From Amycolatopsis sp. EV170708-02-1 (GTDB lineage Bacteria > Actinomycetota > Actinomycetes > Mycobacteriales > Pseudonocardiaceae), in NCBI RefSeq assembly GCF_022479115.1, contig NZ_CP092497.1, positions 3,348,001-3,412,000 of the forward strand: 64,000 nucleotides of DNA. Reading direction: 5' to 3'. Of this stretch, positions 54,050 to 63,605 are shown in pieces. Under the pieces are notes generated by a model. That model was not told the DNA's origin, ran no database searches, and was given only the letters and a program-made list of their open reading frames with translations. How positions within the stretch are numbered: position 1 is the first letter of the stretch; every line of letters starts with the position of its first letter. The translations under genes and the position numbers were made by a program.

Positions 54050-54785
54050 ACCCGCGCCGTACCCGGAAGAAGACGCGGCGACCGTGCAGGACGCCGCGGA
54101 TTTCGTGAGCGTCGTCTGCGGTCCCGCGGTCGCGACCGGCGTGAAGGTGGTTCTCGACGAGATCCGCAAGATTCTCGGCGACCACACGATCCCGTCGGCG
54201 CGCGCCGGCCAATGGGGCGAAGCGCAGAAGACACCGAGCACGGTGGCCGACGGGCTCAACACGAAACTCGGTTCACTGGACGCGTATTGGCAGGGTGGCG
54301 CGTTCGACGCGTTCAAGACCCATACCGATCGGATCGTCCAGGAGTGCGACCTGACGGCCGCGAAACTGGGGGAAGTGGGCACCCTGCTCGCCCAAACGAT
54401 CGCCTTCGTGCACGAGACGTGGGGGATGGCCATCGGGTTCATCACGAAGGCGGCCGCCGGCTGCGCCAGTCTTCTCGACCCGACCGAGGTGCTCGGCGCG
54501 ATCAACGATCTGGCCACCAGCTACGCCGATCTCATCGAGAACGCCCTCTCGACGATGGGCGAGTTCGCGGCCAACGTGAAGGCCATCGAGATCTCCGCGC
54601 TCAGCTTCCCGGCGCCGGGAACACTGCCGTCCGAAGTGGGTAACCCGGACAAGTGGGTCCTCGAACCGGCGCCCGAGCACCCGCCGGAGGACAAGAAGCT
54701 GCCTGCCGAAGCCGGGATGGGCGTGTCGCAAGGCGGCGTCACGACCCCCGAAGAACCGGACACGGCCGAAGCGGAACCCGCCTGA
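54042..54785 (+). CDS. WXG100-like type VII secretion substrate
   Basis: A 247-residue protein. A WxG turn (LDAYWQGGAFDAFKTH) lies between helices at about residues 60-120, followed by more helices and a disordered Pro/Glu-rich tail (EHPPEDKKLPAEAG, TAEAEPA). It is longer than classic EsxA/B proteins and resembles actinobacterial WXG/PPE-like substrates. No EccC, EccD or MycP gene is present here, so it must use a secretion machine encoded elsewhere. Tail function unknown. Confidence 0.8.
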   Translation: MTEPAPYPEEDAATVQDAADFVSVVCGPAVATGVKVVLDEIRKILGDHTIPSARAGQWGEAQKTPSTVADGLNTKLGSLDAYWQGGAFDAFKTHTDRIVQECDLTAAKLGEVGTLLAQTIAFVHETWGMAIGFITKAAAGCASLLDPTEVLGAINDLATSYADLIENALSTMGEFAANVKAIEISALSFPAPGTLPSEVGNPDKWVLEPAPEHPPEDKKLPAEAGMGVSQGGVTTPEEPDTAEAEPA

Positions 54786-54790
54786 GCCGT

Positions 54791-54826
54791 CCGCCTCGGC
54801 GCGTGAACCCTCACGCGCCGAGGCGG
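54791..54826. terminator. 16-bp perfect hairpin between convergent genes
   Basis: CCGCCTCGGCGCGTGA / TCACGCGCCGAGGCGG around a 4-base loop begins 5 bases after the WXG100-like gene. Its right arm includes the stop codon of the SARP gene. Confidence 0.8.
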
Positions 54827-57537
54827 GCCCGGATCTTGTCGGCGATCGGGTCGCCGGTCGCCGTGCACAGCAGGAGTGCCTCGTTGAGGTGGTCCCGCGC
54901 CTCGGTTTCCCGTCCGTCCGCCGCCGACAGGTCGGCGAGCTGGACGAGCAGCCGGGCCGAGCCCCATCGGTCGTCCAGCTCGCGGGTGATCGCGAGCGCG
55001 TGCCGGTATTCCTCGCTCGCCTGCTCCCGCAGCCCCCTGTCCCGGTACAGGTCGCCGAGCGTGCGCAGGGTGAACCGCAGCGACGTGCGATCGCCGCTGT
55101 TCCGCTGCAGATCGACGGCGTCCCGCAGATGACGCAGGGAGTCGTCGAACAGGCCCTGCTGACGGCGCAGATCGCCGAGGTTGTTCAGCGCGATGCCCTC
55201 GCCGTGGACGTCGCCGTCCGCCCGGAACATCTCGAGTGCGGACGTGTAACTCCTCGCCGCATCGGCGAAGCGGCCCATGCTGTCCTGCGTCACGCCGAGG
55301 TTGTTCGACGTCCACGCCTGCCCGTGCCGGTTGCCGAGTTCGCGGAACACCTCCGCCGTGGTGCGGAAGTACTCGATCGCCTTCTCGAAGCCGCCGACGT
55401 CGTCGTGCGCGATCCCGAGGCCGAGCAGCAGGTAGGCCTCGTCGGCGCGCCTGCCGGACCGCCGGGCCGCGGACACCGCGATCTCGTGGGTGACCAGCCA
55501 GTCGTCCCAGTGTTTGGTCAAGTAGAACAACCGCATCAGCGCGGCGGCCAGCAGGCAAGCGACGTCCTCGGCGCCCTGTTCCGCCGCGGTCCGCACCACG
55601 GTCACCAGGTTCGCGCGCTCGGCGGCGAACCAGGTGAGCGCGTCTTCACGGGTGTGGAACGGTGGTTCGGTCCTCGTCTCCTCCACGCCGTCCAAGTCGA
55701 TCACGCGGGCCTTCGGGTCGACGAGGGCGCGTGCCGCGATCACCGTGTGCAGGAACCACACGAACAGACGCCGTGTCGCCGCCTCGCGGCAAGCGGGCTC
55801 GACCTCGTCCGCGAGTTCCCGTGCGTAGGCGCGGAGCAGGTCGTGTGTCCGGTACCGCCCGGCGAAGCCCTCCTCGACGAGGTGCGATCGGGTGAGCGCG
55901 TCGAGGGCACGCCGGGTGGCGCGCAGGTCCTCGCCGGAGAGCGCGGCGAACGCGGGAGCCGTGAGGTCGTGCCCGGGATGGAGGCCCCACAGGACGAAGA
56001 GCCGCGCGGACGGCGGCGGCAGGTGATGGAAGGACCGGGAGAACACCGAGCGGATCGCGGTATGGGCGTCGCCGTCGGCGTCCATCAGGTCGAGGCGCCG
56101 ATGCTCGTCCGCCAGTTCGGCGGCGAGGCCGGCGACGCTGATGTTGTCGCGTGCCCGGAAGATCTCCGCGGCGACCCGCAGGGCGAGCGGCAGCCGGACG
56201 CAGTGCCGCACCACCTTGTCGATCGCGTCCGCGGCGTCGTCCGTCCGTTCGCCCGCGAGCCCGCGGAACAACTCCCGCGCGTCGGAAGGCGGGAGCCGTC
56301 GCAGGACGATCCGGTTCGCGCCGTCGCGGGCCACCAGCCCGGCGAGTGAATCCCGGCTCGTCACGACGACGTGGCAGGACGAACTCATCGGCAGCAAGGG
56401 CCGGACCTGCTCGCAGGTACGCGCGTTGTCGAGCACGACGAGCAGACGGCGGCGGGCGGCCAGCGACCGGAACCGCGCCGCGCGCGCCGCGAGATCGCGG
56501 GGGATCGCCGGGCCTTCGACACCCAGTGCCTGGAGGAATCCTTCGAGCACGTTCGCGGCCGAGGGCGGCTGCTCCGGCCCGTAACCCCGGAGATCGACGT
56601 ACAGCTGGCCGTCGGGGAACCGGGAGCGGACCCGGTTGCCCCAGCGGACCACCGTCGCGGTCTTGCCGACGCCTGCCGTGCCGACCACGACGCACACCGG
56701 CGCCGAGTCCCGGCCGGACAGCACGAGCTGATCGTCCAATTCGGACAGTTCCGCCGTTCTGCCGACGAAGTTCCGCACGGTGCGGGGTAATTCCGACGGT
56801 ACGACCGCCGGTGCCGGCGCGCCCGCCGGTTCGATCGGTAGCCCGGCGAGGATTCGTCTTTCGGCTTCGCGAAGCTCCGGGCCCGGTTCGATCCCGAGCT
56901 CCTCGACGAACAGTCTTCGTGCCGCGCGGTAGACGGCCAAGGCCGCGGTGCGCCGCCCCGCCCGGTACAGCGCGATCATCAGCAATTCGTGCAGGCGTTC
57001 CCGGAACGGGTGACTGCGTACCAGTTCGGTCAGCTCGTCCACCAGGGACGTGTGCTTGCCTGCGGCGAGTTCGGCCTGGCACAGCGTCTCGATCGCGGCC
57101 AGCCGCCGCTCGGTGAGCCGCCGTGCCTGATCGGCCAGCTCCGGCGAGTCGAGGCCGTCGTACGGCTCACCGCGCCACAGGCCGAGCGCCTCACGCGACA
57201 GTTCGGCGCACCGCCGCGGATCGCTCGCGGCGGCTTCGTCCACGAGCGACTCGAACCGCTCGGCGTCGAGCTCCCCGGGCAGCACACGCAGGCGGTAGCC
57301 GCCCTCTCCGCTCGTCAGCCGATCCGGCTCGCCGAGCAGCCGCCTCAGCTTGTGGACGTGCAGGTACAGCTTCGACGCGGAGTCGTCGGTTTCCCCCGGC
57401 CACAAGACGTCGACGAGAGCACTCGCCGGGACGTCGCGGTTGGCGTTCGCGAGCAGCGTCCCCAGCAGGATCCTCTGCATACGTCCGGTGACGGTGATGT
57501 TACGGACGCGGAGCGGCCCCAGTACCTCGAATTCCAT
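54811..57537 (-). CDS. AfsR/SARP-family regulator with NB-ARC and TPR domains
   Basis: A 908-residue regulator. N-terminal winged-helix OmpR-like DNA-binding domain (residues 1-95), bacterial transcriptional activation domain (about 100-245), an NB-ARC/STAND ATPase with P-loop [13 protein letters not shown] (about 290) and [14 protein letters not shown], and C-terminal tetratricopeptide repeats (about 640-900). AfsR-type proteins integrate signals to switch on secondary metabolism or development. No biosynthetic cluster is adjacent, so it may act globally or on the type VII operon it converges with. The ATG at 57537 has GGGGAGG upstream. Confidence 0.92.
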   Translation of the reverse strand: MEFEVLGPLRVRNITVTGRMQRILLGTLLANANRDVPASALVDVLWPGETDDSASKLYLHVHKLRRLLGEPDRLTSGEGGYRLRVLPGELDAERFESLVDEAAASDPRRCAELSREALGLWRGEPYDGLDSPELADQARRLTERRLAAIETLCQAELAAGKHTSLVDELTELVRSHPFRERLHELLMIALYRAGRRTAALAVYRAARRLFVEELGIEPGPELREAERRILAGLPIEPAGAPAPAVVPSELPRTVRNFVGRTAELSELDDQLVLSGRDSAPVCVVVGTAGVGKTATVVRWGNRVRSRFPDGQLYVDLRGYGPEQPPSAANVLEGFLQALGVEGPAIPRDLAARAARFRSLAARRRLLVVLDNARTCEQVRPLLPMSSSCHVVVTSRDSLAGLVARDGANRIVLRRLPPSDARELFRGLAGERTDDAADAIDKVVRHCVRLPLALRVAAEIFRARDNISVAGLAAELADEHRRLDLMDADGDAHTAIRSVFSRSFHHLPPPSARLFVLWGLHPGHDLTAPAFAALSGEDLRATRRALDALTRSHLVEEGFAGRYRTHDLLRAYARELADEVEPACREAATRRLFVWFLHTVIAARALVDPKARVIDLDGVEETRTEPPFHTREDALTWFAAERANLVTVVRTAAEQGAEDVACLLAAALMRLFYLTKHWDDWLVTHEIAVSAARRSGRRADEAYLLLGLGIAHDDVGGFEKAIEYFRTTAEVFRELGNRHGQAWTSNNLGVTQDSMGRFADAARSYTSALEMFRADGDVHGEGIALNNLGDLRRQQGLFDDSLRHLRDAVDLQRNSGDRTSLRFTLRTLGDLYRDRGLREQASEEYRHALAITRELDDRWGSARLLVQLADLSAADGRETEARDHLNEALLLCTATGDPIADKIRARLGA

Positions 57538-57605
57538 CGAGTACCTCCCCGCGGGACAGTGTGCCGCGACGCGGGGATCCGGGGGCCGGAAAGACGCAAA
57601 AAGGA

Positions 57606-57641
57606 GCGAGGGACCTTTGCTCTCGGGCAAAGGTCCCTCGC
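57606..57641. terminator. 15-bp hairpin, AGGGACCTTT repeat copy 4
   Basis: The arms GCGAGGGACCTTTGC / GCAAAGGTCCCTCGC are perfect. It carries the AGGGACCTTT motif of the dispersed repeat and lies at the 3' end of ald. Confidence 0.78.
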
Positions 57642-57661
57642 GTGGGAGTGTGGCGTGGGGG

Positions 57662-58777
57662 TCAGGCCAGGACGGTGGCCAGGTCTGTGGCGGGCAGGCC
57701 GTGCGCGGCCGCGACGGGGGCGTTCGTGAGGGCGCCGGCGTGCGTGTTGAGGCCCTTCGCCAGCGAAGCGTCGGCCTGCAGCGCCTTGTGCCAGCCGTGC
57801 TCCGCCAGCTGCACGGCGTACGGCAGCGTCACGTTGGTCAGGCCGTAGGTCGAGGTGCGGGGCACCGCGCCCGGCATGTTCGCGACGCAGTAGAACACCG
57901 ACTCGTGGACCTTGTAGGTCGGCTCGTCGTGCGTGGTCGGCCGCGAGTCGGCGAAGCAGCCGCCCTGGTCGATCGCGATGTCCACCAGCACGCTGCCCGG
58001 ACGCATCCGCGAGACGAGATCGTTCGAGACCAGCTTCGGCGCCTTCGCGCCGGGCACGAGCACCGCGCCGATGACCATGTCGGCCTCCAGCACGGACTGC
58101 TCGACCGACAGCGCGTTCGAGGTCACCGTGCGGATGCGGCCGCCGAAGTCGTTGTCGATCTGGCGGAGGCGGTCGACGTTGGTGTCGAGGATCTCGACGT
58201 CCGAGCCGAGGCCGAGCGCGACCCGCGCCGCGTTGAGGCCGGCGACACCGCCGCCGATCACGACCACGCGCGCCGGGTGGACGCCGGGGATGCCGCCGGG
58301 CAGCACACCGCGGCCACCGCTCGGCTTCATCAGGGAGAACGCGCCCACCTGCGGCGCCAGCCGTCCGGCGACCTCGGACATCGGCGCGAGCAGCGGCAGC
58401 GCGCGGTTCGGGGTCTGCACCGTCTCGTAGGCGATCGCGGTGGTGCCCGCGGCCAGCAGCGCGTCGGTCAGCGGCCGGTCCGCGGCGATGTGCAGGTAGG
58501 TGAACAGCACCTGGTCGGCACGCAGCCGCGGGTACTCTTCGGCGATCGGCTCCTTGACCTTGAGCACGAGTTCGCCCTCGGACCAGGTCTCCTCCGCCGT
58601 GGCGAGGATCTTCGCGCCCGCGGCGACGTACTCGTCGTCGGAGATGGACGAGCCGACGCCCGCGCCGGTCTCGACGAAGACGTCGTGGCCCCGCCCGGTC
58701 AGTTCGTGCACGCCCGCCGGGGTGAGCGCCACCCGGTATTCATGCTTCTTGATCTCACGGGGGACGGCGATACGCAC
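57662..58777 (-). CDS. ald: Alanine dehydrogenase
   Basis: A 371-residue NAD-dependent enzyme that interconverts L-alanine and pyruvate plus ammonia. It begins [20 protein letters not shown], with LVLKVKEPI (substrate Lys region), YLHIAAD (His), the NAD motif [16 protein letters not shown] (about residue 175) and [14 protein letters not shown]. Length equals the bacterial family norm. The GTG at 58777 follows AGGAGG. A short CTCAC-G-GTGAG dyad at 58821-58831 could be an operator. Confidence 0.97.
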   Translation of the reverse strand: MRIAVPREIKKHEYRVALTPAGVHELTGRGHDVFVETGAGVGSSISDDEYVAAGAKILATAEETWSEGELVLKVKEPIAEEYPRLRADQVLFTYLHIAADRPLTDALLAAGTTAIAYETVQTPNRALPLLAPMSEVAGRLAPQVGAFSLMKPSGGRGVLPGGIPGVHPARVVVIGGGVAGLNAARVALGLGSDVEILDTNVDRLRQIDNDFGGRIRTVTSNALSVEQSVLEADMVIGAVLVPGAKAPKLVSNDLVSRMRPGSVLVDIAIDQGGCFADSRPTTHDEPTYKVHESVFYCVANMPGAVPRTSTYGLTNVTLPYAVQLAEHGWHKALQADASLAKGLNTHAGALTNAPVAAAHGLPATDLATVLA

Positions 58778-58905
58778 GGAAAGCCTCCTGGCGACGGTTC
58801 TGCGAACAAAGGTGCTGCCACTCACGGTGAGCCACCCGGACGGCGGTGTCATCGTCCGCCCGCGACAGGATTGAGAACCGATCATGGTTTTCGCGGCACA
58901 ATCGC

Positions 58906-58926
58906 TTGACCTCCAGTCAACTGGAG
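58906..58926 (+). promoter_or_regulatory. SoxR/MerR-type dyad overlapping a -35 element
   Basis: TTGACC (58906-58911) overlaps the perfect 7-2-7 palindrome CTCCAGT-CA-ACTGGAG (58911-58926), the layout of MerR-family activator sites. It lies 18 bases before the start of a quinone reductase gene, a typical SoxR target in Streptomyces. Confidence 0.55.
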
Positions 58927-58943
58927 CTTGCACCTTGGGTGAC

Positions 58944-59885
58944 ATGAGAGCCGTGTGGTTGAAAGAGTTCGGCGGGCCCGAAGTGCTCGTCGCGGGCGAT
59001 GCCCCGGATCCGGTGCCCGCAGCGGGCCAGGTGCTGATCGAGGTGGCCTTCGCCAACATCACGTTCGTCGAGACGCAGTTCGGGGCGGGCGGGGGCGGGC
59101 CGTTCCGCGCCGAACCGCCGCTGATCCCGGGCAACGGGGTCGGCGGCGTGATCAGCGCGGTCGGTGAAGGAGCGGACCTCGGCCTGGTCGGCAAACGCGT
59201 CGTGACCTCGACCGGCGGTTCCGGGGGCTACGCGGAACGGGTCGCGGTCGACGCCGATGCCGTCTTCGAGGTGCCGGACGGTCTGGCCCTCGACGCCGCG
59301 GTGGCGATCCTCGCCGACGGCCGCACGGCGACCGCGCTGGTGACCGCCGCGCGGATCCGGCCGGGGGAGCGCGTGCTGGTCGAGGCCGCGGCGGGCGGGG
59401 TCGGCGGGCTGGTCGTCCAGCTCGCCAAGGCCGCCGGTGCCGAGGTCGTCGGCGCGGCGGGTGGTGCGGCGAAGACCGAGCACGTCCGGGAGCGCGGCGC
59501 CGATCTGGCGGTCGACTACCGCGAGCCGGGCTGGGCGGACAAGGCGGGCGAGGTCGACGTCGTGTTCGACGGGGTCGGCGGCGAGATCGGGACGGCGTCG
59601 TTCGGCTTGCTGAAACCGGGCGGCCGGATGCTGATCTACGGCCTGTCGAGTGGTTCGTGGACGGAGGTGTCCGAAGAGGACGCCGCCGCGCGCGGGGTGA
59701 CGGTGATCCGGGGCCTCGGTGGACCCGCTCAGATGCGGGCGTTCACCGAGTCCGCGCTCGCCGAAGCCGCCGCCGGACGGCTGGAACCCGTGATCGGCCA
59801 ACGGTTCCCGCTCGCGCGGGCGGCGGACGCGCACGAGGTCATGCAGTCGAGGGGCACGCTCGGCAAGACGTTGCTCGAGGTCTGA
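58944..59885 (+). CDS. Zinc-independent NADPH:quinone oxidoreductase-like MDR protein
   Basis: A 313-residue medium-chain dehydrogenase/reductase of the quinone reductase class. It begins MRAVWLKEFGGPEVL, with the GroES-like domain first and the nucleotide motif VEAAAGGVGGLVVQLAKAAG at about residues 140-160. The zinc ligands of alcohol dehydrogenases are absent. It would reduce quinones or similar redox-active compounds. It sits behind a SoxR-like dyad and overlaps the next gene by one base. Confidence 0.9.
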   Translation: MRAVWLKEFGGPEVLVAGDAPDPVPAAGQVLIEVAFANITFVETQFGAGGGGPFRAEPPLIPGNGVGGVISAVGEGADLGLVGKRVVTSTGGSGGYAERVAVDADAVFEVPDGLALDAAVAILADGRTATALVTAARIRPGERVLVEAAAGGVGGLVVQLAKAAGAEVVGAAGGAAKTEHVRERGADLAVDYREPGWADKAGEVDVVFDGVGGEIGTASFGLLKPGGRMLIYGLSSGSWTEVSEEDAAARGVTVIRGLGGPAQMRAFTESALAEAAAGRLEPVIGQRFPLARAADAHEVMQSRGTLGKTLLEV

Positions 59886-60304
59886 TGTTCGACGTCGACG
59901 AATTCCTCGCCGGTCCGCTCACGGCCAGGGTCGCCGCGGTCGGGCCGACCGTGCGCCCGACCTGGTACCTCTGGGAGAAGAAGGCCTTCTGGATCCTCAC
60001 CGGACCGTGGGCGCGGCTGGCCGGGCTCGTCCGCGATTCGCCGTCGATCGCGGTGACCGTCGACGTCTGCGACGTCGGCACCGGCCAGGTGCGGCAGGTG
60101 CTCGCGCGCGGTGAGGCCGAGGTGCTGCCGTTCGACGTCCCTCGTGGACGGCGGCTGCTGAGCCGGTATCTCGGTCAGGACGAGCGCAAATGGGATGCGC
60201 GTTTTCGTTCTTACCTGCACGATGATCCCGAGGTGAAAGGGACCGTCTGGGTCCGGATGGTGCCGAAGAGATTCGTCGCCGAAGACCTCGGTTATCGGGT
60301 ATGA
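59885..60304 (+). CDS. Pyridoxamine 5'-phosphate oxidase-like FMN-binding protein
   Basis: A 139-residue split-barrel flavoprotein-like chain (AVTVDVCDVGTGQVRQVLAR as the central strands, GTVWVRMVPKRFVAEDLGY at the end). Members bind FMN, F420 or haem; the cofactor cannot be decided. Cotranscribed with the quinone reductase (TGATG overlap), suggesting a joint redox role. Confidence 0.8.
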   Translation: MFDVDEFLAGPLTARVAAVGPTVRPTWYLWEKKAFWILTGPWARLAGLVRDSPSIAVTVDVCDVGTGQVRQVLARGEAEVLPFDVPRGRRLLSRYLGQDERKWDARFRSYLHDDPEVKGTVWVRMVPKRFVAEDLGYRV

Positions 60305-60420
60305 CGCACGGCCGCGTTCGCTGGGGTGGGCGCGGTCGTGCAACCTGCGGATCGGTAAATGCAGCACGATCGAGTCAAGATGTTGATCTTACTGGCCGGT
60401 AAGCTGCCATTCTGTTCCGC

Positions 60421-60648
60421 ATGACAAATCAGGACTGGCGGCGGGAGCGGCGTGTCCGCACCGTCGACACCGAAGGCAATCCGGCCGATGTCATCGTCGG
60501 CCTTGTCGAAACCCCAGGGCACGGATACGAAGCCGCGCTTCGGGTCGACGGTGGCCCCGGTGTTCTTTTGCCGCTTTACCCCGGTGCCGATCTGCTCGCC
60601 GCGGTACGGCAGACCATTGAGGACGGATATCGCGCCAGCGCGCACTGA
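60421..60648 (+). CDS. Small hypothetical protein
   Basis: A 75-residue basic-acidic mixed protein (DWRRERRVRTVDTEGNPADV, then VLLPLYPGADLLAAVRQTIE). Its composition and termination just before a hairpin support it being real. No family recognised. Confidence 0.6.
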   Translation: MTNQDWRRERRVRTVDTEGNPADVIVGLVETPGHGYEAALRVDGGPGVLLPLYPGADLLAAVRQTIEDGYRASAH

Positions 60649-60663
60649 ACCGTCGAATGTCAT

Positions 60664-60706
60664 GAAAGGGTCTTTCAAGACGTTTTCCGTCCTGAAAGAC
60701 CCTTTC
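60664..60706. terminator. 19-bp hairpin, AAAGGGTCTTTCA family
   Basis: The arms 60664-60682 and 60688-60706 pair with one mismatch around a 5-base loop. It lies between convergent genes. Confidence 0.75.
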
Positions 60707-60769
60707 CTGACGTCCGGGCTCGGAATGTCGCGCTACAAAGTGTTCGTTATCGAGCAGTTTGTAGTGGAA

Positions 60770-62323
60770 TCAACTCCAGCGCAGGGAAACGAGTTGCGTG
60801 ATCAACGCCAGCCGGACGTCGGGATCGTCGAGATCCAGCGGGACGAGATCGAGCAGCCGCCGCATCCGGTACCGCAGGGTGTTGGGATGGATCCGGAGTT
60901 CCTTCGCGGCCGCGCGCGGGTCTCCCGGATGCCGTAGCCACTGGTAGAGCGTGTCGACGTAGCCGCTCTCGTGGGCTTCGTCGTGCGCGCGCAGCAGACC
61001 GAGCGGGCCGAGCTCGGCGACCTTCGAGGTGCTCGCCGCCGTCGCGCCGCGATGCAGCGAAAGGGCTGTCCATGCCTCGTCGAAGACCACGACGCGGCCG
61101 GGGACGAGCTTCGCGCGAAGCAGGCCCAGCGCCTCGTCGGCCTGGAGCCGTGACGTCGCGAGCTCGCCGATTTCGCACGCCGAACCGGCGGCAGCCCGCG
61201 GTGTCCCGCCCTTCCGCGACGACGGCAGGGCTTCGAGGGCAGCCCGGAGTTCGTCCCAGCCGTCGCCGTCCGGGACGACGGCGTAGAGGACGCCGCCGAG
61301 TTCGGTGGCCACCGGCCGCCTGCCGACACCCTGCGAGATCCGTTCGAGGAGCGCGAGCCGCAAGCCCTCGTCGTCGCGGCCGTCGCCGCCGGAGACCTCG
61401 ATGACGACCACACGGTGTGGTTCCTCGGACAGGTCGAGTTCCGCGATCGCCTTGCGCGGGCTGGCCTTCCCTTCGAGGAGCGCGCGCAGGAGCTCGGCGG
61501 AGACCCGGCGTTGCGAATCGGTGTGCGCGCGGCGGCGCAGCAGATGCAACGCGACGACGGGGGCCGCGTCGGCGAACGCGGCCGCGCGTTCGTCGGAGAC
61601 CGGGCCCGCGACGACCGCCCACATCGACCCCAGCAGTTCGCCGCCCATCCGGATCGGCACGATGAGCCGCGGCAGGGTGCCGTCGCGTTGCGCGGGCACG
61701 AAGATCGTCTGCCGCCCACGGGAAAGCTCGCGGAACACCCCTCGCGACCGGAACCGCGCGAGCACGTCGTCCGGGATGCGGCGGCCCATGATGGTCGACA
61801 CGCGCGCCGAGTCGGTCAGGTCCTGCCGGGCCGAGTACGCGAGCACCCGCGAGTTGGTGTCCTCGATGGTCACGGGCGCGTCGACCACCGAAGCGACCGC
61901 GTCCGCGAGCCGGAACAGGTCACCGGAACCGGGGCCGCCGCCGTCCTCCAGCGCGTCCGACTCGTCGGCCAGCGCGTCGAGGACCGTCCTGAGCAGCCAG
62001 ACGAGCTGGGCCCACGACGTCGCGGATCGCACCTCGATCAACGCGATGTCGGCCGATTTCGCCGCCCGTTTCACCGAGGGCTTCGCCGCGAGCGGGGGTT
62101 TCAGCAGGACGGCGGCGGCGCCTTTGGCCGCGCTGACCTTGACGAGTTCGGCGGCGTCCGGGGTCTCGGTGATCGCGACGCCGAGGACGAGGTCCCCCGC
62201 GGCGAGGGTGTGGCCGGGCTCGGCGATGACGACGTCGCCGACCGCGGGGGACTCCTCGGGGACCTGGAGGGCGTGCAACAGCGTCGGCCCCACCCGGTCG
62301 ACGACACTGCGCACGGAAACCAT
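60770..62323 (-). CDS. PucR-family transcriptional regulator
   Basis: A 517-residue regulator. The N-terminal PucR sensory domain (residues 1-130) carries AEPGHTLAAGDLVLGVAITE. A central GAF-like region follows, and the C-terminal PucR HTH_30 domain reads ELRIHPNTLRYRMRRLLDLV (about residue 480). PucR-type proteins control purine, amino acid or polyamine catabolism. The target is not evident; the closest catabolic gene is ald about 2 kb away, not adjacent. Start uncertain between 62323 and 62356. Confidence 0.9.
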   Translation of the reverse strand: MVSVRSVVDRVGPTLLHALQVPEESPAVGDVVIAEPGHTLAAGDLVLGVAITETPDAAELVKVSAAKGAAAVLLKPPLAAKPSVKRAAKSADIALIEVRSATSWAQLVWLLRTVLDALADESDALEDGGGPGSGDLFRLADAVASVVDAPVTIEDTNSRVLAYSARQDLTDSARVSTIMGRRIPDDVLARFRSRGVFRELSRGRQTIFVPAQRDGTLPRLIVPIRMGGELLGSMWAVVAGPVSDERAAAFADAAPVVALHLLRRRAHTDSQRRVSAELLRALLEGKASPRKAIAELDLSEEPHRVVVIEVSGGDGRDDEGLRLALLERISQGVGRRPVATELGGVLYAVVPDGDGWDELRAALEALPSSRKGGTPRAAAGSACEIGELATSRLQADEALGLLRAKLVPGRVVVFDEAWTALSLHRGATAASTSKVAELGPLGLLRAHDEAHESGYVDTLYQWLRHPGDPRAAAKELRIHPNTLRYRMRRLLDLVPLDLDDPDVRLALITQLVSLRWS

Positions 62324-62359
62324 GGGGCGATTGTCCAGCAGGTGGGACCGCCGCACACG

Positions 62360-62797
62360 TCAGACCTCGCGGGGCGTCCTCGCGTCGATGTCCTCGGGCG
62401 TGAACCGCTCGCGTTTCGTGGTCAGCGCCCACCGGTGGCCGTCGGGATCGACGATCCGGCCGTAGCGCTCGCCGAAGAACATCTCCTCGACCGGCGCCTC
62501 CACCCGGGCGCCCGCGAACACCGCGCGGCGGACGAGGTCGTCGGGATCCTCGGTCTCCAAGGTCAGCAGCATCGGCGTGCCGCCCAGTGTCGACGGGGCG
62601 AGCGCGTCGAGCTGCGGGATCTCCTGGCTCACCAGCAGCCGCGCGTCGCCGACGGCGAGCTCCACGAACAGCACGACGCCGTTCGGCAGGACGTTGCGGA
62701 ACAGCTCAACGGCGCCGAACGCCTTGCCGTAGAAGGAAAGCGACGCATCGACGTCCTTGACGAACAGATGTGGCGTCAAGCCGAGCGCCCGGCTCAC
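62360..62797 (-). CDS. VOC-family (PhnB-like) protein
   Basis: A 145-residue vicinal-oxygen-chelate protein with two beta-alpha-beta-beta-beta modules: HLFVKDVDASLSFYGKAFGA and the second ending YGRIVDPDGHRWALTT. The metal ligands are not confidently assignable. The GTG start overlaps the PadR gene stop (GTGA), so it is cotranscribed with the regulator. Confidence 0.87.
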   Translation of the reverse strand: MSRALGLTPHLFVKDVDASLSFYGKAFGAVELFRNVLPNGVVLFVELAVGDARLLVSQEIPQLDALAPSTLGGTPMLLTLETEDPDDLVRRAVFAGARVEAPVEEMFFGERYGRIVDPDGHRWALTTKRERFTPEDIDARTPREV

Positions 62798-63144
62798 GCC
62801 GACTCCGCGCGCTTCAGCAGCCCGGCCTGGCCGGCGACCGCGACGAGCCTGCTCAGGAACTCCGCCTCGCGGGCCGCGACGGCCCGGCCGGCGCGGGTGA
62901 GCCGGTAGTAGCGGCGGCGGGAGTCGTGCGGCTGGTCCTCGCTCGTGTCCGGGGCCTCTTCGACCAGGCCGTCGGCGACGAGCCGGGCGAGGGTCCGGTA
63001 CAGCGTGCCCGGCCCGAGCTGGGCGGTGCCGCCGCTCACCTCGTCGACGAAACCCATGATCGCGTAGCCGTGCGCGCGCCCCTTCGCGAGCGCCAGCAGG
63101 GTCTGGAACGCCGCGGGGGTGAGCTGCGGGTTGCCGTCGGCCAT
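62794..63144 (-). CDS. PadR-family transcriptional regulator
   Basis: A 116-residue winged-helix protein of the PadR family: LTPAAFQTLLALAKGRAHGY, GTLYRTLARLVADGLVEEA recognition helix and wing, RRRYYRLTRAGRAVAAREA, and a short C-terminal dimerisation helix (PadR-s2 size). It probably represses its own operon and the divergent VOC gene through the dyad at 63173. Confidence 0.92.
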   Translation of the reverse strand: MADGNPQLTPAAFQTLLALAKGRAHGYAIMGFVDEVSGGTAQLGPGTLYRTLARLVADGLVEEAPDTSEDQPHDSRRRYYRLTRAGRAVAAREAEFLSRLVAVAGQAGLLKRAESA

Positions 63145-63172
63145 CCGCGAAGCATACACTCCGATCTCGTTA

Positions 63173-63187
63173 TATCCATGATGGATA
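63173..63187. promoter_or_regulatory. PadR operator-like palindrome
   Basis: TATCCAT-G-ATGGATA is a perfect palindrome centred between the divergent padR-like and VOC genes, 29 bases from the former start and 15 from the latter. Confidence 0.65.
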
Positions 63188-63201
63188 CAAAGGAGCCGGA
63201 C

Positions 63202-63600
63202 GTGGCGATTCGAGGCGTGCACAAGATCGTGGTCGGGGTGCGGGACCAAGAGCGGGCGAAGCGGTTCTGGTCCGAGGTCGTCGGATTCGAGATCACCACC
63301 GACGTGCCGTACGACGACAAAGGGAACCGATGGGTCGAGGTCACGTCCGCCGACGGCGCGACGGCACTCGTCCTGAGCACCGCGCCGGAGGACCTCAAGC
63401 GCTTCGAAGTGCGGGACGAACTCCCGACGGGCAATTTCTTCTTCTACGCCGACGACATCGAAAAGACCTACGAGGAGCTTTCGGCGAAAGGCGTCGAGTT
63501 CCCGGCGCGGCCGGAGAAGCAGCCGTGGGGCTGGTGGGCGATGTTCACCGATTCGGAGGGCAACAGGTTCGCTCTCCAGGAAAGGAATCCCACCTCCTGA
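63202..63600 (+). CDS. VOC-family (glyoxalase-like) protein
   Basis: A 132-residue glyoxalase/bleomycin-resistance-type protein beginning MAIRGVHKIVVGVRDQERAK and ending FTDSEGNRFALQERNPTS. The GTG at 63202 is chosen for the AGGAG 8 bases upstream; an upstream ATG pair lies inside the operator palindrome. Divergent from the PadR/VOC pair and probably under the same control. Substrate unknown. Confidence 0.85.
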   Translation: MAIRGVHKIVVGVRDQERAKRFWSEVVGFEITTDVPYDDKGNRWVEVTSADGATALVLSTAPEDLKRFEVRDELPTGNFFFYADDIEKTYEELSAKGVEFPARPEKQPWGWWAMFTDSEGNRFALQERNPTS

Positions 63601-63605
63601 GAGCA

